A stretch of 64,000 nt of DNA from an uncultured Clostridia bacterium (GCA_934149275.1 CAKPEG010000007.1:1-64000), one strand, 5' to 3'; shown: positions 38,256 to 47,122, counted from the stretch's first letter. A program made the numbers and translations. Notes: generated from the letters alone by a model not told the origin.

Positions 38256-38960
38256 ATGGGAGAGATATTTCAAAATACAACATTAAATTCGTCAGATAAG
38301 GCTATAATAATAGTTGCCGCAATAACAATAATAGTACTAGTATTATTAATTATGTATAAGCTTGATAATTTACCAGATAATTATAAACTTAAGAAAAAAA
38401 ATAAAAGCACTGAAGAAGATGATAATAATGAAGAAAATATGAATGATGACGAAATAGAAGAGCATTTAGAAGAAGTTGATGATCATTCAGCTGAAGAAAA
38501 AATAGAGCAAATATTTAATAATAAACCAGAGGAAACTCAATCATCTCAATTAAGTGGAATTGATTTTGGAAATATGGACGACGATGACGAAGAAGCAAAT
38601 AGTGATGATAGTTCAGAAAATTCAGAAGTATCAAAGATAGAAGAGAAAAAAGAAAAAGATGAAAATTCTATAAGCTCAAATGAAGAAAATAGTTTTACAT
38701 CTAATCAAGAATCGTCAAATTCACAAGAAATAAATATATTTTCAGAAGATACAAATACAGAAGATTCAAAACTAGAAGAATCTAAAAAAGAAGAAACAAA
38801 AGATGAAAATATAGATACAACGCCTGTAACAGATGAATTTTCAATGTTTACAGATGATGAACCAAAAAAAGAGGAGAAAGAAGGACCAAAGAAAACACCT
38901 GTAAAGAAAACAACAGAGAAAAAAACTACAACAAGAAAAAAGGCAACTGAGAAAAAATAA
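38256..38960 (+). CDS. hypothetical membrane-anchored acidic protein
   Basis: A 234-residue protein starting 24 bases after the kinase gene, behind AAGGATGG. One hydrophobic helix (about residues 18-39) is followed by a long Asp/Glu/Ser/Asn-rich low-complexity stretch. It ends in a Lys/Thr-rich tail (KKTPVKKTTEKKTTTRKK). I recognise no domain. Tail and charge pattern suggest a disordered cytoplasmic region that could bind nucleic acid or the ribosome, but that is speculation. Position suggests co-expression with the kinase and signal peptidase. Confidence 0.7.
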   Translation: MGEIFQNTTLNSSDKAIIIVAAITIIVLVLLIMYKLDNLPDNYKLKKKNKSTEEDDNNEENMNDDEIEEHLEEVDDHSAEEKIEQIFNNKPEETQSSQLSGIDFGNMDDDDEEANSDDSSENSEVSKIEEKKEKDENSISSNEENSFTSNQESSNSQEINIFSEDTNTEDSKLEESKKEETKDENIDTTPVTDEFSMFTDDEPKKEEKEGPKKTPVKKTTEKKTTTRKKATEKK

Positions 38961-38987
38961 ATCTAATAATGAAGAAAGGTAAAAAAA

Positions 38988-39632
38988 TTGAATCCAAAAA
39001 TTAAGAATATTTTAGAATGGGTATATTGTATAGTTATAGCAGTTGGATTAGCATTAATAGTTAGATGCTTTATTGGAACACCAACAATAGTAAAACAAAA
39101 ATCAATGTATCCAACATTAAAACCAGATCAAAGATTAATTTTAAATAGACTAGCAATAACATTTCACTCAGACATAAAAAGAGGAGAAATTATCACTTTT
39201 GAAGCTCCAAGTGTACTAAAAATAAGTGAAGAAGACGCAGATATGTCAAATCCAGTAGCAATATATGAAAATGTTGATAGAAACATTTTTCAAAAGTTTG
39301 TTTACTATGGACTTGAATGGGGAAAGACAACATTTATTAAAAGAGTTATAGGCTTGCCAGGAGAACATATAGAAATAAAAAATAATAAAGTCTATATAAA
39401 TGGCGAAGAATATAAAGAAGACTACTTAGATTCATCTGTAGTAACAACACCATGTGATGGAGCTTTTACAGATTTTATTGTTCCAGAAGGATACATATTT
39501 GCAATGGGAGACAACAGACCACAAAGTACAGACTGTAGATCATTTGGTTGTATTCCAATAGATAAAATTGAAGGAAAAGTGGCATTTAGATTTTGGCCAT
39601 TAAATACTTGGGGAAATCCAGACAAAAAATAA
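38988..39632 (+). CDS. lepB: signal peptidase I
   Basis: It cleaves signal peptides of exported proteins at the outer membrane face. TTG start at 38988 after GAAAGG; 214 residues. N-terminal membrane helix (about 8-26), the catalytic serine S39 in KQKSMYPTL, the catalytic lysine K118 in IKRVIGLPGE, and the GDNRPQSTDCRSFG block. All Ser/Lys dyad elements are intact. The nearby giant secreted protein at 17265 is a plausible substrate. Confidence 0.96.
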   Translation: MNPKIKNILEWVYCIVIAVGLALIVRCFIGTPTIVKQKSMYPTLKPDQRLILNRLAITFHSDIKRGEIITFEAPSVLKISEEDADMSNPVAIYENVDRNIFQKFVYYGLEWGKTTFIKRVIGLPGEHIEIKNNKVYINGEEYKEDYLDSSVVTTPCDGAFTDFIVPEGYIFAMGDNRPQSTDCRSFGCIPIDKIEGKVAFRFWPLNTWGNPDKK

Positions 39633-39649
39633 AGAGTGGTGTGTAAAGC

Positions 39650-40564
39650 ATGATAAATACTAAAATAAAAGGTAATATAAAAAATAGAAAAGAGCTTGAA
39701 AGAATTGTGCAGAACAATACAGTTTTGCACAGTTACTTATTCTTAGGCGAAAATGGAATAGGAAAAAAAGAAATAGCAAAAGAATTTGCAAAGCAAATAT
39801 TATGTTTAGCACATAAAGATAAATGCGATTGTAAATCATGCATTTGCTTTGAAACAGATAATCATCCAGACTTTCAATTAATAAACAATGAAGGAGAAAC
39901 AATAAAAATAAGCACAATAAGAGAAATGATTTCAACTGTTTATGAAAAGCCTATTTTATCAAAGAAAAAAATTTACATTATAAATGATGCAGATAAAATG
40001 ACAAAAGAAGCTCAAAATAGCTTACTTAAAACATTAGAAGAACCACCTGAATATATAATAATTATATTAATTGCCTCAAATACAGATATGCTATTAAATA
40101 CAATCAAATCTAGATGTACAAAAATTATCTTTGAAAAATTAACAACACAAGAGCTTAAAGACGCATTAGAACCAAAAACAAATTTAGATGAGAATATTTC
40201 TGAAAAAATGTTCGAATTTTTTGATGGTAGTGTGGGAAAAGCAATAAAAATACTAGAGAAAAAAGAGATTTATGACGCATTAGATAAATTTATAGAAACA
40301 ATAGAAAAAACAAACAAAATAGATTTTTTAACAAAAACAAAAGAAATATTTGATAAAGAAGAAATTTATGGAATGCTAGAATACTGCATGGTATCACTAT
40401 TTTATATTGGAAAAAAAGAAAATAATATAAAATATTTAAACTGCGTAAACTACATACAAGAAACAATAAATCATCTAAAATCAAATAGTAATTATGACAT
40501 GAGTATTGATTATATGCTATTCAAAATATGGGAGGAAGTAAATGAAAACAATAGTAGGCGTTAA
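39650..40564 (+). CDS. holB: DNA polymerase III delta-prime subunit
   Basis: A clamp-loader subunit of 304 residues. It has an AAA+ fold with a Walker A-like GENGIGKKE, a zinc-type cysteine cluster CDCKSCIC, the conserved IYIINDADKMTKEAQNSLLK block, and LEEPPE with the SRC motif in TIKSRCTKI. The true polymerase tau/gamma subunit would carry a full Walker A, so delta-prime is preferred. Its 3' end overlaps ricT by 23 bases, indicating translational coupling. Confidence 0.92.
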   Translation: MINTKIKGNIKNRKELERIVQNNTVLHSYLFLGENGIGKKEIAKEFAKQILCLAHKDKCDCKSCICFETDNHPDFQLINNEGETIKISTIREMISTVYEKPILSKKKIYIINDADKMTKEAQNSLLKTLEEPPEYIIIILIASNTDMLLNTIKSRCTKIIFEKLTTQELKDALEPKTNLDENISEKMFEFFDGSVGKAIKILEKKEIYDALDKFIETIEKTNKIDFLTKTKEIFDKEEIYGMLEYCMVSLFYIGKKENNIKYLNCVNYIQETINHLKSNSNYDMSIDYMLFKIWEEVNENNSRR

Positions 40565-41462
40565 ATTTAAAAAGCCAGGCAAAATGTATTATTTTGATCC
40601 ACAAGATTTAGAATTAGAAGTGGGAACAAAAGTAATCGTAGAAACAGCTCTTGGTGATGAATATGGCGAAATAATGATAGGCAATAAAGAAATAAAAGAA
40701 GAGAACATAACTAGCCCACTAAAGAAAGTTATAAGAATTGCAACAGATAAAGACACAAAATCATATGAAGAATATAAGAAAAAAGAACCAGATGCATTAA
40801 AAAAATGTCAAGAAAAAATAGAAAAGCATGGATTAGATATGAAACTAGTTGATGCAGAATATAAATTTGATGGAAGTAAACTTATTTTTTATTTTACTGC
40901 AGATGGAAGAATTGACTTTAGAGAACTAGTAAAAGACTTAGCGTCCGTATTTAGAACAAGAATAGAATTGAGACAAATCGGAGTAAGAGATGAGATAAGA
41001 CGTATTGGCGGAAATGGCCCATGTGGAAGAGAATTGTGTTGTTGTTCTTTCCTTGGAAATTTTGAAACAGTATCAATAAAAATGGCAAAAGAACAAAACA
41101 TATCACTAAATCCATCCAAGATATCGGGATGTTGCGGAAGACTAATGTGTTGCTTAAAATATGAGCAAAATGTATATGAAGAAAAATTAAGCAGACTACC
41201 TAAAATAGGAGCAATAGTAAAAACAGAAGAAGGAACAGGTGAAGTTTGCGGAATAGAAACACTTAAAGAAATAATTAAAGTTAAACTAAATGACGGAGAA
41301 GAAACATATTATAAAAGGTTTAATGCAAAAGATATTAAAATAATAAAAGATGCAGAAGATGAAGGAAAACTAGATGTCGAAAATCAAGAGGATTTAAAAG
41401 AACTTGAAAAATTAGAAAAACTTGAAGAAATGGATAGTAAAAATTCAAATGATGACATATAG
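40542..41462 (+). CDS. ricT: PSP1-domain iron-sulfur protein RicT (YaaT)
   Basis: A 306-residue PSP1 protein. In B. subtilis RicT works with RicA and RicF to bind iron-sulfur clusters and to stimulate RNase Y-dependent mRNA maturation. The diagnostic cysteines are in GPCGRELCCCSFL and SGCCGRLMCCLKYE (about residues 160-205). It starts at ATG 40542 after GGGAGG, inside the end of holB, the usual holB-ricT order. The Glu/Lys-rich tail (about 275-306) is not conserved. Confidence 0.94.
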   Translation: MKTIVGVKFKKPGKMYYFDPQDLELEVGTKVIVETALGDEYGEIMIGNKEIKEENITSPLKKVIRIATDKDTKSYEEYKKKEPDALKKCQEKIEKHGLDMKLVDAEYKFDGSKLIFYFTADGRIDFRELVKDLASVFRTRIELRQIGVRDEIRRIGGNGPCGRELCCCSFLGNFETVSIKMAKEQNISLNPSKISGCCGRLMCCLKYEQNVYEEKLSRLPKIGAIVKTEEGTGEVCGIETLKEIIKVKLNDGEETYYKRFNAKDIKIIKDAEDEGKLDVENQEDLKELEKLEKLEEMDSKNSNDDI

Positions 41463-41481
41463 TGAAATTGAGGAGAAAAAA

Positions 41482-42753
41482 ATGAAAACATTAATTAAAA
41501 ATGCAACATTATTAGATATGGTAGATGATGTGCCAAATATCAGAAAAACAGATATATTAATAGAAGATAAAAAAATAGCTAAAATTGAAGAAGGAATAGA
41601 AGATGATCGAGCACAAGTAATAGATGCCAAAGAAAAAGTCGTTATGCCAGGATTAGTAAACACTCATACACATTTGGCAATGAGCATTTTTAGAGGATAT
41701 AAAGATGATCAAAAATTAATGGATTGGTTAGAAAATGCAATCTTTCCAGTAGAAGACAGGTTAAGACCAGAAGATATATATTGGAATTCATTTTTATCAT
41801 GCATAGAATTAATAAAATCAGGAACTACAACGTTTAATGATATGTATTTTAGAATGGATAAAACAATAGAGGCAGTTGAAGAATCAGGATTAAGAGGAGT
41901 GATTGCGTGGTGTATAACAGATACATCAATAAAAGACAAAATAACAAGAACAAGAGAGTACCACGAGAAATATAATTATCCAGATAGCAAAATAAAAATA
42001 TACGTATCAGCACACGCACCATATTCGTGTAGTCCTGATACAATACAACTATGTGTTGATTTAGCTAAAGAACTAAATACAGGAATACACATTCATTTAT
42101 CTGAAACTCTACAAGAAGACAAAATAATAAGAGAAAGATATAATAAGACAGGTACAGAATATTTAAATGATTTACACGTATTTGACGTTCCAGTAGTATT
42201 AGCACATGGTATATATATTTCAGACAGCGATTTAGAAATTTTAAAGAAAATAAAAGGTGGAATTTCACACAATCCAATCAGCAATTGTAAACTATCATCA
42301 GGAATATGCGATGTTACAAAACTTAGAAAAAATGGAATAAATGTTGGAATAGGAACAGACGGAATTGGAAGTACAACAACATTAGACATGTTCGAAGAAA
42401 TGAAAACAGCAGCTTATCTGCAAAAAATTAATACAATGGAACCAACATCAATCAAAGCATATGATATTTTAAAAATGGCTACAATAGAAGGAGCACGAGT
42501 ATTAGGATTAGATGACGAAATAGGAACAATAGAAGTGGGGAAAAAAGCTGACTTAATATTTATAAATACAAACAAAACGCATTTATATCCAGAAAATGAC
42601 CTATGTACAAACCTAGTATACTCAGCAAACGGAGCCGACGTAGACACAGTAATAATTGACGGAAAATTAATAATGCAAAACAGAAAACTATTAAACATAA
42701 ATGAAAAACAAGTCAAAAAAAATATTGCAAAAGTAGTAAAAAGACTGTTATAA
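41482..42753 (+). CDS. mtaD: amidohydrolase, 5'-methylthioadenosine/S-adenosylhomocysteine deaminase type
   Basis: A metal-dependent deaminase that would convert MTA or SAH to the inosyl form in methionine salvage. I start it at ATG 41482 behind TGAGGAG, giving 423 residues. Metal and substrate motifs are visible: NTHTHLAMSIFRG, HIHLSET, the VVLAHG histidine, SHNPISN and the final GTDGIGS aspartate. The family also contains related deaminases with other substrates, so the precise substrate is inferred. It is 19 bases after ricT and 31 before ferredoxin. Confidence 0.87.
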   Translation: MKTLIKNATLLDMVDDVPNIRKTDILIEDKKIAKIEEGIEDDRAQVIDAKEKVVMPGLVNTHTHLAMSIFRGYKDDQKLMDWLENAIFPVEDRLRPEDIYWNSFLSCIELIKSGTTTFNDMYFRMDKTIEAVEESGLRGVIAWCITDTSIKDKITRTREYHEKYNYPDSKIKIYVSAHAPYSCSPDTIQLCVDLAKELNTGIHIHLSETLQEDKIIRERYNKTGTEYLNDLHVFDVPVVLAHGIYISDSDLEILKKIKGGISHNPISNCKLSSGICDVTKLRKNGINVGIGTDGIGSTTTLDMFEEMKTAAYLQKINTMEPTSIKAYDILKMATIEGARVLGLDDEIGTIEVGKKADLIFINTNKTHLYPENDLCTNLVYSANGADVDTVIIDGKLIMQNRKLLNINEKQVKKNIAKVVKRLL

Positions 42754-42784
42754 TATAAATAATTTGAAGGGAGGGATATGTAAA

Positions 42785-42955
42785 ATGGCATATAAAATTA
42801 CAGACAAATGTATAAGCTGTGGAGCATGCGCAGGAGCTTGCCCAGTAGGATGCATATCACAAGGAAATGAACACTACGAAATAAACAAAGAAGCATGCAT
42901 AGAATGCGGAACATGCGAAGGTGTATGTCCAGTAGGAGCACCAGAAGCTGAATAA
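42785..42955 (+). CDS. 2[4Fe-4S] ferredoxin
   Basis: A 56-residue clostridial-type electron carrier with two CxxCxxCxxxCP clusters (CISCGACAGACP and CIECGTCEGVCP). ATG 42785 is preceded by GGGAGGG; an upstream in-frame TTG at 42764 lies before that site. It is the last gene of the run that starts with the histidine kinase and is followed by a terminator. It fits an anaerobic fermentative metabolism. Confidence 0.96.
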   Translation: MAYKITDKCISCGACAGACPVGCISQGNEHYEINKEACIECGTCEGVCPVGAPEAE

Positions 42956-42971
42956 TTAAAAAATAAAATAA

Positions 42972-42998
42972 ACGGCTACAAAATTAGCCGTATTTTTA
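42972..42998 (+). terminator. terminator after ferredoxin
   Basis: ACGGCTA pairs with TAGCCGT, six-base loop, followed by ATTTTTATT. Confidence 0.85.
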
Positions 42999-43002
42999 TT
43001 AC

Positions 43003-43109
43003 AAAAGAATATTATATTTAATTTTTATAACTGAATTAGTATATAAAGAAAATTTCATATTAGATTTTTGAATCACCACGCAGGGACCAAACGAGCAAAG
43101 CAGATTATG
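43003..43109 (+). repeat. decayed structured element, family 2, copy D, with an extra family 1 arm
   Basis: Copy D (43047-43109) reads AAAATTTCATATTAGATTTTTG, split as an outer arm, then CACCACGCAGGGACC and AAACGAGCAAAGC, as in copy B. It stops there: no matching 3' arm is found. At 43003-43026 lies a near-identical copy of the 5' arm of copy E (43116-43139, one base different). That suggests an older lost element or a duplication. Confidence 0.55.
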
Positions 43110-43114
43110 CAAAA

Positions 43115-43243
43115 GAAAAGAATATTATACTTAATTTTTAGTGACGCGCAGTTTGAAAGTTTTTACTTAGCCTACTAAACGAAGTTTAGTAGGCGGTAAA
43201 ATCTTTTAGCAAGGAACAAAAATTAAGCATAATATTCTTTTTT
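43115..43243 (+). repeat. structured intergenic element, family 1, copy E
   Basis: A 24-base outer stem (43116-43139 with 43218-43241, one mismatch) encloses TGACGCGCAGTTTGAAAG, a perfect GCCTACTAAAC/GTTTAGTAGGC hairpin with a GAA loop, then TTTTAGCAAGG. The core is nearly the same as copy A, while the outer-stem centre differs in a compensated way (ACTTAA/TTAAGC against ATCTAA/TTAGAT). Confidence 0.65.
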
Positions 43244-43274
43244 ATTAAAATTTGTACATAACGAAAATTTTGTA

Positions 43275-43304
43275 TTGACAATATTATGAAACTTAATGTA
43301 TAAT
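43275..43304 (+). promoter_or_regulatory. promoter for rpsU
   Basis: TTGACA (43275-43280), 18-base spacer, TATAAT (43299-43304). The 90-base leader contains an ATCGG/CCGAT hairpin. Confidence 0.85.
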
Positions 43305-43394
43305 AAATGACATCGGAGATATACATACAACCGATAAGATAAGAAAAAAGTAATCCCACAAGATGGTGTTAAGCTTCGGAAGGAGGGAGATAAA

Positions 43395-43565
43395 ATGTCA
43401 GAGATTAAAGTTAATAATGGTAATATAGAAGATGCTCTAAAAAGATTTAAGAGACAATGTGCTAGAAATGGAGTATTACAAGAAGTAAGAAAAAGAGAGC
43501 ATTATGAAAAGCCAAGTGTAAAGAGAAAGAAAAAATCCGAGGCTGCAAGAAAAAGAAAATTTTAA
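43395..43565 (+). CDS. rpsU: 30S ribosomal protein bS21
   Basis: A 56-residue basic protein (begins MSEIKVNNGNIEDALKRFKR, ends in a Lys/Arg-rich tail). ATG 43395 follows GGAAGGAGGGAG. S21 helps the small subunit select mRNA. Single-gene unit with a consensus promoter and a terminator. Confidence 0.96.
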   Translation: MSEIKVNNGNIEDALKRFKRQCARNGVLQEVRKREHYEKPSVKRKKKSEAARKRKF

Positions 43566-43572
43566 AAAATTA

Positions 43573-43598
43573 GGGACACGTGTAACACGTGTCCTTTT
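43573..43598 (+). terminator. terminator of rpsU
   Basis: GGACACGTGT and ACACGTGTCC form a near-perfect palindrome followed by TTTT. Confidence 0.85.
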
Positions 43599-43698
43599 AA
43601 TATCTAAAGAAAAGTAAGATGAAAACATAAAAGAATAAAATAGGCTAGATAGACAAAAAGAAAAGCTTATAAACAAACTTCAAGCACAATCAAAAACA

Positions 43699-43727
43699 TT
43701 GTGAAAAATATTTAAATATGATATTAT
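43699..43727 (+). promoter_or_regulatory. promoter for yqeY and the M16 pair
   Basis: TTGTGA (43699-43704), 17 bases, TATTAT (43722-43727). Confidence 0.5.
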
Positions 43728-43765
43728 CTTTAAATAGAAAAGAGAATTGAAAGGAAGGAAATAAA

Positions 43766-44203
43766 ATGAAAAAAAGATTATTAGAAGATTTAAAAGAAGC
43801 TATGAAAGAGAAAAATGAAATAAAGAAAAACGCTATTCAAATGACAAGAGCAGGAATATTACAAATTGAAAAAGACAAAGGAATAGAATTAACAGATGAG
43901 CAAATTGTTGAATTAATTGCAAAAGAAGTAAAAAAGAGAAAGGACTCAATTGCAGATTATGAAAAAGGTGGAAGAGAAGATTTGGTAAATCAAATAAAAG
44001 AGGAAATAAGTTATTTAGAAGTATATTTGCCTAAACAATTAACAAAAGAAGAAATTGCTAAAATAGTAAAAGAAGTAATTGAAGAAACAGGAGCTACTTC
44101 AATGAAAGATATGGGAAAAGTTATGAAATCAGCAAAAGAAAAAATTGGAGCTCAAGCAGATGGAAGAACTATAAATGAAGTTGTAAAAGAACTATTAGCA
44201 TAA
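43766..44203 (+). CDS. yqeY: GatB/YqeY-domain protein
   Basis: A 145-residue helical protein of the YqeY family, related to the tail domain of the GatB subunit of tRNA amidotransferases. It begins MKKRLLEDLKEAMKEKNEIKK and contains EISYLEVYLPKQLT. ATG follows GAAAGGAAGG. It commonly follows rpsU in Bacillota, as here. Molecular function is not established, though a tRNA-linked role is suspected from the domain. Confidence 0.93.
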   Translation: MKKRLLEDLKEAMKEKNEIKKNAIQMTRAGILQIEKDKGIELTDEQIVELIAKEVKKRKDSIADYEKGGREDLVNQIKEEISYLEVYLPKQLTKEEIAKIVKEVIEETGATSMKDMGKVMKSAKEKIGAQADGRTINEVVKELLA

Positions 44204-44249
44204 AAAAATCAAAATAGCAAATACTAAATAAAAAACAAGGAGAAAATTT

Positions 44250-45551
44250 GTGGAATATTTAAAAAGAGAAATTAAGCAAGGAGTTACGCTCCATTTAATT
44301 AATAACAAAAATTTTAAAACTGATTTTACAGTATTTTTCTTAAGCTTGCCACTAGAAAAAGAAACGATAACTAAAAATGCATTGTTACCAGCTGTTTTAA
44401 GAAGTGGTTGTAAAAAGTATCAATCATATCAAAAAATTATTGAAGAATTAGAAATGCTATATGGAGCTGCTTTCGACTGCGGTGTAGATAAAACAGGTGA
44501 TAACTTAGTCTTGAAATTCTTCATTGAAAGTATAAATGATAATTATTTACCAAGCAAAAATAATAATTTAGAAAAAGTAATAAATATACTCACAGAAATA
44601 ATATTTAATCCTCAAGTTCAAAATGGAGCATTCAATGAAACAAAAGTTGAACTTGAAAAGAAAAATTTAGAAATGATAATAAATGCACAAAAGGATAATA
44701 AAGACTTTTATGCATATGATAAATGCATAAAAACAATGTACAAAAATCAGGCTTATGGATTAAGTAAATATGGAGACAAAAAAGATCTATCAGCAATAAA
44801 TAATAAGAATTTGTATGAACAATACAAGCAAATAATTGATACATGCAAAATAGATATAATTGTTAGTAGTGATTTTCAAGCAGAAGAAGTTGAAAAAATT
44901 ATAAACAAAAATAAATTAATTCAAGCTATAAAGCCTAGAGAAGAAAAAATTAAAATTAATGATATAAAAAAAGAAATAAAAGACATAATAGAAAATCCAG
45001 AAGAAATAAAAGAAGAATTAGATGTAACTCAAGGTAAACTTGTAATTGGATTAGACATACTACCAAACAGATTTGATGATTTTAGATATATAACAATAGT
45101 ATATAATGCTATATTTGGTAATGGAGTTAGTTCAAAATTATTTCAAATTGTAAGAGAAAAAGAAAGTCTTGCATATACTACAAAATCAGAATATGTAGTG
45201 CAAAAAAATAATATTTTTATAAGATGTGGAATCGAGTGTGATAAATATCAAAAAACATTAGACTTAATAAAGAAATTGTTAGATGATATGAAAAAAGGAG
45301 ATTTTACAGACGAAGAAATAACCAAAGCTAAAGATTATATTTTGGCAGGAGTTGATTCAATAAGTGAAGAACAAGATTCACAAATATTATTTTTATTTGG
45401 ACAGGAATTATCAAAAAGATCAATAACAATAGATGAATACAAAGAAAAAATAAAAAATGTAACAAGAGACGAAATTATAGAAATCGCAAACAAAATTCAA
45501 ATCAACACAATATATTTCTTGAGAAATGGAGGAGAAAATGCAGATAATTGA
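44250..45551 (+). CDS. M16-family peptidase-like protein, zinc motif absent (YmfF-like)
   Basis: A 433-residue member of the pitrilysin fold. GTG 44250 follows CAAGGAG. The N-terminal half lacks the inverted HxxEH zinc motif at the expected place (LPAVLRSGCKKYQSY), so it is probably non-catalytic. The C-terminal half has the arginine/tyrosine pair typical of M16 subunits (REKESLAYTTKSEYV). Its end overlaps the next gene, which is the active partner. Heterodimers of one inactive and one active M16 subunit are well known (YmfF/YmfH in Bacillus). Confidence 0.85.
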   Translation: MEYLKREIKQGVTLHLINNKNFKTDFTVFFLSLPLEKETITKNALLPAVLRSGCKKYQSYQKIIEELEMLYGAAFDCGVDKTGDNLVLKFFIESINDNYLPSKNNNLEKVINILTEIIFNPQVQNGAFNETKVELEKKNLEMIINAQKDNKDFYAYDKCIKTMYKNQAYGLSKYGDKKDLSAINNKNLYEQYKQIIDTCKIDIIVSSDFQAEEVEKIINKNKLIQAIKPREEKIKINDIKKEIKDIIENPEEIKEELDVTQGKLVIGLDILPNRFDDFRYITIVYNAIFGNGVSSKLFQIVREKESLAYTTKSEYVVQKNNIFIRCGIECDKYQKTLDLIKKLLDDMKKGDFTDEEITKAKDYILAGVDSISEEQDSQILFLFGQELSKRSITIDEYKEKIKNVTRDEIIEIANKIQINTIYFLRNGGENADN

Positions 45552-46818
45552 AAATAAAATATTAAAAGAAAAAGTTTATATAGAAAAATTAGAAACTGGA
45601 CTAACAATTATGTGCATTCCAAAAGAAAATACAAGAAAAAAATATGCCGTTTTTTCAGTAGAATATGGTTCAAATGATAATGAATTTATTGTGGACGGAG
45701 AAAGTGAAAAAACTGTAATTCCAGATGGTGTAGCACATTTTTTGGAACATAAATTATTTGAACAAGAAAATGGAACAAATAGCTTAGATGTATTGTCATC
45801 ACTTGGAGTCGAAGCAAATGCATACACAACAAATGATCATACAGCATACTTATTTGAATGTACAAACAATTTTGAACCAGCCTTAGATGAATTATTAAAA
45901 TACGTGCAAAATCCATATTTTACAGATCAAAATGTAGAGAAGGAAAAAGGAATTATTTCACAAGAAATAAATATGTATGATGATGAACCTGAATGGAAAG
46001 CATATATAAATTGCATGAAAGGACTATATCAAGTAAATCCAATAAGAATTGATGTAGCTGGAAGTGTAGAAAGTATACAAAAAATTAATAAAGAAATTTT
46101 ATATAAGTGCTATAATAATTTTTATGTTCAAAACAATATGATATTAGTTGTTTGCGGAAATTTTAGACCAGAAGAAATAATAGAAAAGATAAAAAGTAAA
46201 ATAACATTATCACCTAAGAATAAGGCTAAGGTAGTAGAAACTAATGAGCCAGAAGAAATTAATCAAAAAGAAATTACAGTAAAAATGGATGTTTCTATGC
46301 CAATATTTGCATTTGGATATAAATTAAAGCCAATAAAAGAAGATAAGGTCAAAGTAAGTTTAAGTCTTGAAATAATACTAGAAATATTATTTGGAAAAAG
46401 TTCAGAGGGCTACAAAGAATTATATGAAAAGGGTTTAATATTCGAAAATGTATCAGCAGTATATGAATATGCAAGAGATTATGCACATATATTGATTCAA
46501 GGAAAAACAAATAATTTAAAAGAAACCAAGAAAATAATAGAAGAAAAAATAGAAAAATATAAAAATAATGGAATAAGTGATGATGAATTTGAAAGAGCCA
46601 AAAGGAAAATATATGGACAATATGTTAGAGAATATAATGATGTATCAATAATATCTATTATGTCAATTTCTAATTATTTCAGAAAAATAAAACCATTTGA
46701 GAATATAGAAAACTATAATCTCGTAACAAAAGAATATGTAGAAACAACATTAAAAGAGGTTCTAAAAAAAGAAAAGATGGTCGAATCTTATATCATTCCC
46801 CAAAATAGCAATGAATAA
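45538..46818 (+). CDS. M16-family zinc peptidase, active subunit (YmfH-like)
   Basis: A 426-residue peptidase from ATG 45538, just after GGAGGAG (45528-45534); the ATG at 45526 precedes that site. The inverted zinc motif HFLEH is intact (H67, E70, H71), with the downstream Glu in GIISQEINMYDDEPEW. The first 14 bases overlap the upstream M16-like gene, implying coupled translation and a heterodimer. No signal peptide. The substrate is unknown; the relatives process peptides. Confidence 0.88.
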   Translation: MQIIENKILKEKVYIEKLETGLTIMCIPKENTRKKYAVFSVEYGSNDNEFIVDGESEKTVIPDGVAHFLEHKLFEQENGTNSLDVLSSLGVEANAYTTNDHTAYLFECTNNFEPALDELLKYVQNPYFTDQNVEKEKGIISQEINMYDDEPEWKAYINCMKGLYQVNPIRIDVAGSVESIQKINKEILYKCYNNFYVQNNMILVVCGNFRPEEIIEKIKSKITLSPKNKAKVVETNEPEEINQKEITVKMDVSMPIFAFGYKLKPIKEDKVKVSLSLEIILEILFGKSSEGYKELYEKGLIFENVSAVYEYARDYAHILIQGKTNNLKETKKIIEEKIEKYKNNGISDDEFERAKRKIYGQYVREYNDVSIISIMSISNYFRKIKPFENIENYNLVTKEYVETTLKEVLKKEKMVESYIIPQNSNE

Positions 46819-46846
46819 TTGAAAAAAGAAAAGAATTTTGGCAGTT

Positions 46847-46871
46847 TTTGTCGAACGAAAAAGGCGACAAA
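46847..46871 (+). promoter_or_regulatory. Spo0A-box-like site upstream of the Spo0E-like gene
   Basis: TTTGTCGAA (46847-46855) matches the Spo0A box consensus TTTGTCRAA. A second, inverted CGACAAA (46865-46871) lies 9 bases on. Both sit just upstream of TTGACT (46885-46890) and TATTTT (46908-46913), a 17-base-spaced promoter. The pair could also form a 7-bp hairpin. Confidence 0.55.
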
Positions 46872-46884
46872 TTAAGAAAAAAAG

Positions 46885-46913
46885 TTGACTATGATGTAAA
46901 AATATGGTATTTT
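46885..46913 (+). promoter_or_regulatory. promoter for the Spo0E-like gene
   Basis: TTGACT (46885-46890), 17-base spacer, TATTTT (46908-46913). Confidence 0.6.
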
Positions 46914-46960
46914 ATAAACGAATAAAACAATACTTTTGTAGAATAAAAGGAGTGATTGTC

Positions 46961-47098
46961 ATGATAGATGAAAAAATTTGTGAATTAAGGGAAGAACTAA
47001 ATAGAAGCATCCAAAATGGCGAAGATTATGATACTATATATACAATAAGTATAAGATTAGACAACTTAATAGCTGAATATTACAAAAACATAGGATAA
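46961..47098 (+). CDS. Spo0E-like sporulation regulatory protein
   Basis: A 45-residue protein from ATG 46961 behind AAAAGGAG. It begins MIDEKICELREELNRSI and contains SIRLDNLIAEYYK. This matches the small two-helix Spo0E family, whose members dephosphorylate Spo0A~P; the family signature S-x-x-L-D-x-x-I is visible. A Spo0A-box-like site lies upstream, so a feedback loop on sporulation is plausible. The metallo-hydrolase gene follows 24 bases later. The family call rests on a short sequence. Confidence 0.72.
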   Translation: MIDEKICELREELNRSIQNGEDYDTIYTISIRLDNLIAEYYKNIG

Positions 47099-47122
47099 AC
47101 ATAGCAATAATAGGAGGAGTAA

